Notes under the pieces: model-generated
Told to the model about the DNA's origin: nothing
What the model saw: the letters and a program-made list of their open reading frames with translations, nothing else
Database searches by the model: none
Assembly (NCBI GenBank): GCA_030433055.1
Contig: JAUILJ010000582.1
Coordinates: forward strand, 1 to 5,626
Reading direction: 5' to 3'
Source: Polyangia bacterium
Lineage (GTDB): Bacteria; Myxococcota_A; Polyangia; Polyangiales; Polyangiaceae
Length of the DNA stretch: 5,626 nt
In this document: in pieces, positions 1 to 5,626 of the stretch
Numbering within the stretch: the first letter of the stretch is position 1
How the letters are laid out: each line of letters starts with the position of its first letter
Translations under genes and position numbers: made by a program

Positions 1-109
1 TGGATCCAGATCAGCATGGCCCAAGGGTAACGCAGCGCGCTCTCACCCCCAAATCCAGGCGCTCGAAGCTGAAGAACGGCGAAGGGCCGCGAACGACATC
101 GATTGTGGC
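1..109. other. Left-edge region without a supportable gene
   Basis: This stretch lies downstream of the DsbA-like gene. I see no hairpin followed by a T-run that would mark a terminator, and no RNA gene. On the plus strand, frame 1 ends at a TAA at 28-30, which could be the last nine codons of a convergent gene entering from the left. On the minus strand an ATG at 17-15 could begin a further co-oriented gene running off the edge, but no purine-rich ribosome site precedes it. Too little sequence is present to choose between these. Confidence 0.4.
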
Positions 110-742
110 CTAGGCTTGCCCGAGCTGCTCCTGGATCGCGTCCCGGAACACTTCGAACGGCTGGGCGCCGACGATCACTTCGTTTCCGATGAAGAAGCCT
201 GGCGTGCCCAGGCGATCGATGCCTAGCTTGTCGACCTCGGCCTTTTCCGCGAGGATCGCAGGTTGGTGAGTCTTCTCATCCAGAGCATGAGCGAAGCGAG
301 CCATGTCTACACCACCTAGCTTGCGCGCGAAGCTCTCCAGCCCCTTTCGCGTCAGCGCGTTCTGGTTCATGAACAACAGGTGGTGGTAGCGCCAGAAGCC
401 TTGCTCCCCAAGCTGAGCACGCACTTCTCGAGCGGCCTCCGCGGCCTGCATCGCGAAAGGGTGGATGTGGCTGAGGGGGTAGTCTCGCCAGACGATGCGC
501 ACGCGGTCCCCGTAGTGATCGAGGATCTGTTCCAGCACTGGCTGCACTTCGGCGCAGAAGGGGCACTCGAAGTCTCCGAGCTCCTGGATCACCAGCTCGG
601 GGTGCTTGGCGCCCTTACTGGGCGCTTTGGGCGGGACGCCAAGCTCGGGACGGCTACACGCGATGAGCGCACCCGGGGCGAGGAGTGACAGCCCAGCGAG
701 CTTCAGGCTGAGCCCAACGAAGCTACGGCGCGACGCTGACAT
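110..742 (-). CDS. DsbA-like thioredoxin-fold lipoprotein with a twin-arginine signal
   Basis: This is a 210-residue thiol-disulfide oxidoreductase of the DsbA/Thioredoxin_4 type, expected to act on disulfides of exported proteins or as a peroxidase-like thiol protein at the envelope. The redox motif CPFC is at residues 60-63 within GDFECPFC. The helical insertion follows, and the cis-proline loop is TPGFFIG at 180-186, followed by the family-typical GAQPFEVF at 192-199, so the catalytic set is complete. The N-terminus has a twin-arginine pattern, SRRSFVG at 4-10, then a hydrophobic stretch and a lipobox LIAC at 26-29, predicting Tat export and lipidation at Cys29. The ATG start is supported by this complete signal peptide, although upstream only a weak GAAG is seen. 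The stop is TAG. It is the last of four co-oriented genes, 111 bases after the preceding one. The fold assignment is firm; the oxidase, isomerase or reductase role is not decided by sequence. Confidence 0.9.
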   Translation of the reverse strand: MSASRRSFVGLSLKLAGLSLLAPGALIACSRPELGVPPKAPSKGAKHPELVIQELGDFECPFCAEVQPVLEQILDHYGDRVRIVWRDYPLSHIHPFAMQAAEAAREVRAQLGEQGFWRYHHLLFMNQNALTRKGLESFARKLGGVDMARFAHALDEKTHQPAILAEKAEVDKLGIDRLGTPGFFIGNEVIVGAQPFEVFRDAIQEQLGQA

Positions 743-853
743 CCCGCTTCGCTAACACGACGTCCGTGACGCGTCGGCAGCGAAGCATGAGGATCGCTCG
801 GCCCGTGCAGCGGCGTTGCAGCTTGGTAGTCGGAACAGACCGGGCCGCGGAGT
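743..853. other. Intergenic gap between the two left-hand lipoprotein genes
   Basis: These 111 bases separate the uncharacterised lipoprotein gene from the DsbA-like gene. A 7-base inverted repeat (799-805 with 841-847) spans 35 bases, and a short imperfect hairpin lies at 806-820. Neither is followed by a T-run on the minus strand, so neither reads as an intrinsic terminator. No convincing -35/-10 pair was found. The gap is long enough to hold a separate promoter for the DsbA-like gene, but none can be shown. Confidence 0.35.
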
Positions 854-1765
854 CTACTTGAGGCCGTTGAGGTGGACCACGTACCACTCGCCGCGCCAGG
901 AAAACAGCGCGGAGACTTCGAAGCGCCGCTCTCGCCCACGGTAGTCCACATAGCGCAGGCTCGATCCGAACAGGCGGTAGTAGGGCAACTTGTTGTACTC
1001 GCGACCAGGCTTCATCCAGAGCGCGTCTTCCGGGACGACGTCCAGCGCGACGAAATGCGCGCGCTCCCGCTTGCTCCCGAGGGCGCGGTGGTAGCGCTCG
1101 ATGTCGCGCTTGAGCTGGGCGAAGAGCCGGTACTTCCAGTCGCGGGGTGGATTCTTGCTGTCCTTCAGCTTCTCGTAGACGGGCACCGGCATGAAGTACG
1201 GCAACATCAGCTCAGGGTTGTTGTCGACGATGGCCTTGAACAGCGTCGGGCCGATCTGCTTGAAGAACGCCGAGTCGGTGCCCGGTAGATCCTTGGTCTG
1301 GGGGAGCAGCTCACCTCGAGCGTCGAGGAGCTGGGGAACCACGGACTCACTCTGCCCTGAAGAGTCTTGCCCCAGGGAAAAACCAGCCGGGACCACAGCG
1401 CCCTTCTGGGCTTGCCCTTCCTCTGCCTGTTCGGAGGTCGGGGGTGAGGGTTCGCGCTGAACGACCTTGGGCGAGACCTTGGGGGCTCGCTGCTTGGCAG
1501 GCGCCGCGGACGCTTCGTCGGGCTGCTTTGCGTCCTTGCGCGGCAGCGGCTTGGCCGCCTCCGCCGCGCTCAGCGCGTGCGTCTGACCTTGGTTGTTCAG
1601 GACGCTGACCTCCAGGCGCACTGGGGTCGGCTCTGCCTTGGCTCCGGGTGGTGGTTCCGCTCGGCAGCCGCTGAGGCCAACGGTGATCGCGCACGCAGTG
1701 ATCGGGTACGCAACGCGTGCGAGCTTCGATAAGCGTCGCGCTTGGGACTTCTCCGGCCGTCGCAT
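854..1765 (-). CDS. Uncharacterised lipoprotein with disordered linker and conserved C-terminal domain
   Basis: This 303-residue protein has no function I can name. It begins with a basic n-region and a hydrophobic stretch ending in a lipobox LSGC at residues 31-34, predicting Sec export and lipidation at Cys34. Residues 35 to about 145 are rich in Ala, Pro, Lys, Glu and Gln and look like a flexible spacer. From about 164 to the end is a compact alpha/beta-looking domain with many aromatic and charged residues: a helix-rich first half, LPYYRLFGSSLRYVDYRG near 260-277, and a closing SWRGEWYVVHLNG at 289-301. From memory this C-terminal domain recurs in hypothetical proteins of Myxococcota; that is recollection, not a search. 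The ATG is the only good start: an in-frame stop lies four codons upstream. The ribosome site is poor, with GGAGAG about 15 bases away. It follows the M61-like gene after 70 bases with no terminator. The gene is probably real because of the lipobox and the compact domain. Confidence 0.8.
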   Translation of the reverse strand: MRRPEKSQARRLSKLARVAYPITACAITVGLSGCRAEPPPGAKAEPTPVRLEVSVLNNQGQTHALSAAEAAKPLPRKDAKQPDEASAAPAKQRAPKVSPKVVQREPSPPTSEQAEEGQAQKGAVVPAGFSLGQDSSGQSESVVPQLLDARGELLPQTKDLPGTDSAFFKQIGPTLFKAIVDNNPELMLPYFMPVPVYEKLKDSKNPPRDWKYRLFAQLKRDIERYHRALGSKRERAHFVALDVVPEDALWMKPGREYNKLPYYRLFGSSLRYVDYRGRERRFEVSALFSWRGEWYVVHLNGLK

Positions 1766-1784
1766 GCCTTGCCGCTACCACTCT

Positions 1785-1802
1785 CCGAGCCTCTCGGCCG
1801 AG
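1785..1802 (-). promoter_or_regulatory. Small hairpin and palindrome in the leader of the uncharacterised lipoprotein gene
   Basis: Read on the minus strand, CCGAG-AGG-CTCGG (1797 to 1785) forms a 5-bp stem with a 3-base loop. It overlaps a perfect 10-base palindrome CTCGGCCGAG (1802 to 1793), so the two are mutually exclusive. The 3' arm of the hairpin shares its GG with the SD-like GGAGAG at 1786-1781, which is too far from the ATG to be an ideal ribosome site. There is no T-run, so it is not a standard terminator. A regulatory role is speculative; short GC-rich palindromes are common by chance in such DNA. Confidence 0.2.
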
Positions 1803-1835
1803 TTTGTGGAGCCCCCCTGGTGTCAGCGCCGAATG

Positions 1836-3608
1836 TCAGCGTGTGCAGCGCTCGCGCGGCACGCCCTTGATCACGTCCCAGCCCCGCCCGGCGACGCTGC
1901 CTCGTTGAGGCAAGTAGGAGAGCTGCTCTGGCTTGGCGCCAGGGCGAACGAGGCGCAGGCGGACCGGAAGATCGGCGCGGCCGGCGGCGTAGTGCAGCTC
2001 CGTCACCTGGTCTCCAAGCTTCAGGCCGGCGCGGGCGGCGGGACCCTTATCGTCCAGGTGTTGGACGCGACGGCCGTCGTCGAGCTCGAAGCCCAAGGCG
2101 AACAGCGGGAATTTTCGGGTCATCGCTCGGAAGCATGGGCCCAGCGCCCGGCTATCGAGCTCTGCGGGCTTGCCCTTCACGATCCAGTTATCGAAGCTCG
2201 ACCGCGCTCCGGGTAGGTGCGCCTCCAGGCGCTCGAGGAAAGCGTTCACGCTCTGGGGCTCGCCTGGTGCGCGGTCGTCGCCCACGGCAGCGCGGTACGT
2301 TTCCTTGAGGATCAGAGACAGCGTGGGCGGCGTGGGACCCTTCTTTCCGCCCGGGGCGGCACGCAGCCGCGCGAGGCGTGAATCGAGGTCGGTCGCCCAC
2401 AGTGCGCCGCGGGCGATGCTCAGAGCGATGGCTCCGGGGTGACCCTGCGCCGCGGCCTTCGCGAGCTGCTTGCCGTCGAGGTCGCGCTCCTCCGCTGTCT
2501 TCACGATGGCGCTCAAGCTCTCCACCTCGCTTGCGTATTCGCCGGGCTCCAACTGCCCCATGCGAAACGCGACTTCTCGCGCCACGTAGCGGGCGAAGCC
2601 CGCGTTGAACCAGAGCTGGCCGGTGCCGTCATCGCGCGGTCCCAGCCAAAGCCGGCCGCCTAACCACTCCCGTACGATGGCCTGAGAGACGGCGAGCGAC
2701 AGGGTACCGTCCCAGGGTTGCCCAGGAGAGACATGCACCAGCACACTCCAGGTGCGTCGCGCGACATCGAAGTCTCCCACGGGCCGTGCGTCGCTCAGCA
2801 AGAGCAGCGTCAGTGGCGTGCTGCGCAGATCACCGAAGTACTCCCGCACGGCGCTGCGGAAGACGGCGTTTTGTGCGCTGACGAGCCGCGGATCGAACGC
2901 TGTGTAGCCGACCCAGGCGGTCTCGTCTTGGCCTTCGGGGCCCGCGAAGCGTGCGGAGCCGAGCGGGCCAGCGAGCAGCGTCACATGACGCAAGCCTTCA
3001 GGGCTCAGCTCCAGGCTTCGCAACGTACCCACGCCAAGGCTCGACGCGGCGCCCTGGGGTGCGCCGAGGTTGTCCGCGTGAATCCGCAAGGATACTCTTA
3101 GCGGCTCGCCCTGGTGCAGGTTCGGCAGCAGCAACAGCTGCTCACCGTTGGCGCGGAAGCGGTTGGGGTCGACGGCGTTGGCGTCCACCGCATCGGCTGC
3201 GAAGTCAGCCGCGCGCACCCGATACTCGAGCGCGAAGCGCTCACCTTCGGGCAGCACGACCTGCAGTGCGTCGCCGGCTGGCTTCGCTTCGAGTGGCTCC
3301 CGTCGGCCGTCCGCATAGACGCGTTCGAGGCTCAATAGCGCCGCTGGCGTCGCGTGTTGGATGCTCCAGGTCCTGCTCTTTAGCTTCGCGCTGGCGTGGA
3401 GACGTACGCGGATGCTTGGCGGCTCGAAGGTCGGAGCAATATCGATGCCGAGATCCGCCTGCAGGAGCTCATCCTCGGGCTCCGCGCTGCGTTGCTCTGG
3501 AGCGCGGGTGTCGCCAGCAGGAACTGACGAAGTCGGTGGGCACTTCGCCGGCCCAGGCCCGCTCGCGCAGCCGATCATCAACAGCCCCAGAGCGCTGAGC
3601 TTCTTCAC
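1836..3608 (-). CDS. M61-like (gluzincin-fold) PDZ lipoprotein, probably catalytically dead
   Basis: This 590-residue envelope lipoprotein resembles the M61 glycyl-aminopeptidase family (COG3975 type). The chosen GTG at 3608-3606 gives a short signal peptide starting VKKLSALGLL with Cys14 as lipidation site (LMIGC); the frame stays open upstream to another GTG at 3689, but that would overlap the carboxylase gene by 71 bases and add an awkward extra segment. A Pro-rich spacer follows, then a beta-rich N-terminal domain (about 65-225). The peptidase-like domain comes next, with LWFNAGFARYVAREV (332-346) and SIARGALWATDLD (397-409) matching M61 landmarks, and a C-terminal PDZ domain lies at about 500-560 (GPAARAGLKLGDQV at 522-535). 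The usual HExxH helix is replaced by SQAIV (308-312), and the third ligand Glu in WFxEGF is Ala336. I infer that zinc binding and peptidase activity are lost, leaving a binding role. It starts 10 bases after the carboxylase stop, suggesting a shared transcript. Family assignment is good; the partner is unknown. Confidence 0.82.
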   Translation of the reverse strand: MKKLSALGLLMIGCASGPGPAKCPPTSSVPAGDTRAPEQRSAEPEDELLQADLGIDIAPTFEPPSIRVRLHASAKLKSRTWSIQHATPAALLSLERVYADGRREPLEAKPAGDALQVVLPEGERFALEYRVRAADFAADAVDANAVDPNRFRANGEQLLLLPNLHQGEPLRVSLRIHADNLGAPQGAASSLGVGTLRSLELSPEGLRHVTLLAGPLGSARFAGPEGQDETAWVGYTAFDPRLVSAQNAVFRSAVREYFGDLRSTPLTLLLLSDARPVGDFDVARRTWSVLVHVSPGQPWDGTLSLAVSQAIVREWLGGRLWLGPRDDGTGQLWFNAGFARYVAREVAFRMGQLEPGEYASEVESLSAIVKTAEERDLDGKQLAKAAAQGHPGAIALSIARGALWATDLDSRLARLRAAPGGKKGPTPPTLSLILKETYRAAVGDDRAPGEPQSVNAFLERLEAHLPGARSSFDNWIVKGKPAELDSRALGPCFRAMTRKFPLFALGFELDDGRRVQHLDDKGPAARAGLKLGDQVTELHYAAGRADLPVRLRLVRPGAKPEQLSYLPQRGSVAGRGWDVIKGVPRERCTR

Positions 3609-3618
3609 TGGGCGCAGC

Positions 3619-5616
3619 CTACTCGGCGTCAGCAGGGCCAACAACCACGAGCACACTCGCGTCTTCCACCTGGTCGCCTTCAGCCACACGGATCTCTTTG
3701 ACCAAGCCGGCCTCCGATGCTTTGACGGAATGCTCCATCTTCATCGCCTCCAGGATCACGAGTACCTGGCCTGCCTCCACTGCCTTGCCCATTTCCGCGA
3801 GGAGTTTTACAACCTTTCCCGGCATGGGTGCGATGCACGCCCCGGCCTCCACTTCGGCCTCAGCGCGCTTGAAGCGTGGGACGACGCGCAGGGCTGCCGC
3901 GCCGACGATGCCTGCGACGTAGATGTGTTCGCCGCGCCGCAGGACCCGCGCGCAGCGCCGGATGGCTGGACCCTCGCCTCGTTGCAGCTCGTAGCGCAGC
4001 TGGTTTGCGCCAGGGTCCCAGCCCAGGGCGCGGCAGGTGAGCTGAGACTCGCCGACTTGCAACGCCAGCGCGCCGGCGCCGAGATTCTCGTACTCCACCC
4101 GGGTGAGGTCTCCGGCGTGCTCGAACTCGAGCCACTCACGCTGGAAGCGGTTGTTACGGAAGCCAGGCTCCAGCGCGGGGAGAGGCCGCTGCTCCTGGCG
4201 TCGGGCTTCGTGCAGGGTCAACGCAGCGACCGCGAACGCCTCGGCGCTGGGGCCGCCCTCGCCGTCGGTGCCGCTCAGGTGTTGCTGGATGAAATGGGTG
4301 TGGGTGTTCCCGGCGAGAAACTCCGGGTGCCCGAGCACGCGCAGCAAGAACGCGGTGTTGGTCTTCAGGCCCTGGATGCTGCCGAGCGACAGAGCGCGTT
4401 GCATGCGGGAGATCGCCTCTTGCCGATCGTGTCCCCAGGTGATCACCTTGGCGACCATGGGATCGTAGTGGATCCCGATCTCGCTGCCGCTCTCGATCCC
4501 CGCGTCGATGCGTAAGCCTTCGACCTCGGGTAGCCAGAAATCCACGACGGTGCCGGTGGTTGGTAGAAAGCCGTTGCTGGGATCTTCGGCGTACAGGCGG
4601 CACTCCACTGCGGCACCGTTCAGCTGGAGCGTGGCTTGCTCCAGATCCAGCGCGGCACCGCGCGCCACACGGATCTGCTCCCGAACGATGTCCACGCCGG
4701 TGACTGCCTCTGTGATGGGATGCTCGACCTGCAGGCGGGTGTTTACTTCGAGGAAGTAGAAGTTGCCCTGGGGATCCAGAATGAACTCCACGGTGCCCGC
4801 GTTGTAGTAGCCAACGGCCTCGCCCACGGCGACGGCAGCCTGGCCCATACGTTGCCTCAGCTCGGCGTTCAGGGCAGGGGAGGGCGACTCCTCGATGATC
4901 TTCTGGTGGCGCCGCTGGATCGAGCACTCGCGCTCGAACAGGTGCAGCAGCTTGCCGTGTTGATCGCCAAGGATCTGGATTTCGACATGTCGCGGGGAGG
5001 TGATGTACTTCTCGATCAGCAGCGTGTCGTCTCCGAACGAGCTCTTCGCTTCGCGCTTCGCGCCATCGATGGCGGCCTCGAGGTCGGCTTCCTGCTCGAC
5101 CACGCGCATGCCCTTGCCGCCACCTCCCGCGCTCGCCTTGACCAGCACCGGGAACCCGATCTTCAGCGCCTCCTTGATCAACGTGGAGGTGGCTTGGTCG
5201 TCGCCCTCGTAGCCGGGGATGACAGGGACGCCCGCCGCTGCGACGAGGCCCTTCGAGACCTTCTTGGAGCCCATCTTGCGGATCGCTTCTGGGCTAGGGC
5301 CGATGAACGTGAGCCCCGCCGCAGCGCAGGCTTCGGCGAATTCCGCGTTCTCGGCGAGGAAGCCAAAGCCTGGATGGATCGCGTCGGCCCCCGCCAGCTC
5401 GGCCGCGGCGAGCAATTTATCCACGCGGAGATAACTCTCGCTGGCTGCGGCGCCGCCGAGGGCGACGGCCTGATCCGCCGCGCGCACGAACGGCAGATCC
5501 CGATCGGCGTCGCTGAACACGGCGACGGTGCCGATCCCCATTTGATGCGCGGTGCGCATGATACGAGCGGCGATTTCTCCGCGATTGGCGACCAGAATTC
5601 GGCTGACGCGCTGCAT
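3619..5616 (-). CDS. Acyl-CoA carboxylase alpha subunit: biotin carboxylase fused to biotin carrier domain
   Basis: This 665-residue cytoplasmic protein carries out the ATP- and bicarbonate-dependent carboxylation of its own biotin, feeding a separate carboxyltransferase that makes a carboxylated acyl-CoA. Layout follows alpha chains of propionyl-, methylcrotonyl- and acyl-CoA carboxylases. The biotin carboxylase N-domain starts at ILVANRGEIA (7-16), with HPGFGFLAEN at 81-90. The ATP-grasp glycine loop is AGGGGKGM (163-170), and ERECSIQRRHQK is at 228-239. The active-site strand EVNTRLQVEHP (290-300) and ECRLYAEDP (338-346) are intact, including residues equivalent to E. coli AccC Glu276, Glu288, Arg292, Glu296 and Arg338. 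A linking BT-like domain (about 450-590) contains PGFRNNR (484-490). The biotinyl domain (about 592-659) has AMKM with Lys626 as the biotin site. Length is normal for the family and no catalytic residue is missing. The ATG start matches the usual family N-terminus; no clear SD is visible in the 10 bases upstream. The acyl substrate cannot be decided, and no carboxyltransferase gene is in the window. Confidence 0.95.
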   Translation of the reverse strand: MQRVSRILVANRGEIAARIMRTAHQMGIGTVAVFSDADRDLPFVRAADQAVALGGAAASESYLRVDKLLAAAELAGADAIHPGFGFLAENAEFAEACAAAGLTFIGPSPEAIRKMGSKKVSKGLVAAAGVPVIPGYEGDDQATSTLIKEALKIGFPVLVKASAGGGGKGMRVVEQEADLEAAIDGAKREAKSSFGDDTLLIEKYITSPRHVEIQILGDQHGKLLHLFERECSIQRRHQKIIEESPSPALNAELRQRMGQAAVAVGEAVGYYNAGTVEFILDPQGNFYFLEVNTRLQVEHPITEAVTGVDIVREQIRVARGAALDLEQATLQLNGAAVECRLYAEDPSNGFLPTTGTVVDFWLPEVEGLRIDAGIESGSEIGIHYDPMVAKVITWGHDRQEAISRMQRALSLGSIQGLKTNTAFLLRVLGHPEFLAGNTHTHFIQQHLSGTDGEGGPSAEAFAVAALTLHEARRQEQRPLPALEPGFRNNRFQREWLEFEHAGDLTRVEYENLGAGALALQVGESQLTCRALGWDPGANQLRYELQRGEGPAIRRCARVLRRGEHIYVAGIVGAAALRVVPRFKRAEAEVEAGACIAPMPGKVVKLLAEMGKAVEAGQVLVILEAMKMEHSVKASEAGLVKEIRVAEGDQVEDASVLVVVGPADAE

Positions 5617-5626
5617 GAAGTCGGAC

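Noticed and set aside
768..775. GACGCGTC palindrome upstream of the DsbA-like gene as an operator
   Set aside because: It is only 8 bases, with no flanking symmetry and no regulator gene nearby to support it.
799..847. Seven-base inverted repeat CGGCCCG/CGGGCCG as a possible terminator
   Set aside because: The arms are 35 bases apart and no T-run follows on either strand; such short GC repeats are expected by chance.
1593..2216. Plus-strand frame of 207 codons crossing the gap between two minus-strand genes
   Set aside because: It is antisense to the signal peptide of one gene and the PDZ domain of the other, with no family-like motif.
2586..2690. Annotation of the M61-like gene as an active metalloprotease
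   Set aside because: No HExxH is present in the protein and the Glu of the WFxEGF motif is Ala, so activity cannot be supported.
2951..3598. Plus-strand frame of 215 codons opposite the N-terminal half of the M61-like gene
   Set aside because: Its Arg/Ala/Ser-rich composition without motifs indicates a shadow frame.
3361..4515. Long plus-strand open frame of 384 codons opposite the carboxylase and M61-like genes
   Set aside because: It lies antisense to two well-supported genes, shows no recognisable domain, and is His/Arg/Ala-rich as expected of a GC-driven shadow frame.
4154..4927. Minus-strand frame of 257 codons inside the carboxylase gene
   Set aside because: It is an alternative frame of the ATP-grasp coding region with Arg/Pro/His-rich low-complexity composition; the carboxylase frame is unambiguous.

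Overview
The window is GC-rich and densely coding, with four genes all read from the minus strand. In transcription order they are a biotin-dependent acyl-CoA carboxylase alpha subunit (5616 to 3619), an M61-like gluzincin-fold lipoprotein with a C-terminal PDZ domain (3608 to 1836), an uncharacterised lipoprotein (1765 to 854) and a DsbA-like thioredoxin-fold lipoprotein (742 to 110). Long open frames on the opposite strand are shadows produced by the high G+C content. No RNA gene, mobile element, CRISPR array or clear terminator was seen.

The organism is probably a high-GC Gram-negative bacterium. Three of the four products carry a lipobox, one with a twin-arginine motif, and two have the Pro/Ala/Lys-rich linkers common in envelope lipoproteins of Myxococcota and related deltaproteobacteria. 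The C-terminal domain of the 303-residue lipoprotein also resembles, from memory, an uncharacterised family frequent in that phylum. The taxonomic placement is an inference; nothing in the window proves it.

Layout from right to left: the carboxylase gene starts 10 bases from the window edge, so its promoter and any upstream carboxyltransferase partner lie outside. The M61-like gene follows with about a 10-base gap if its internal GTG start is used, which makes co-transcription likely. Gaps of 70 and 111 bases separate the next two genes; neither holds a recognisable terminator. The leftmost 109 bases hold no supportable gene.

The carboxylase is a cytoplasmic metabolic enzyme, whereas the other three products are predicted to be exported and lipid-anchored, so one shared pathway is not evident. 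The most notable observation is that the M61-like protein keeps the fold landmarks of a gluzincin peptidase and its PDZ domain but has lost all the recognisable zinc-ligand and catalytic positions. It therefore looks like a secreted pseudopeptidase, possibly a binding or scaffolding protein.
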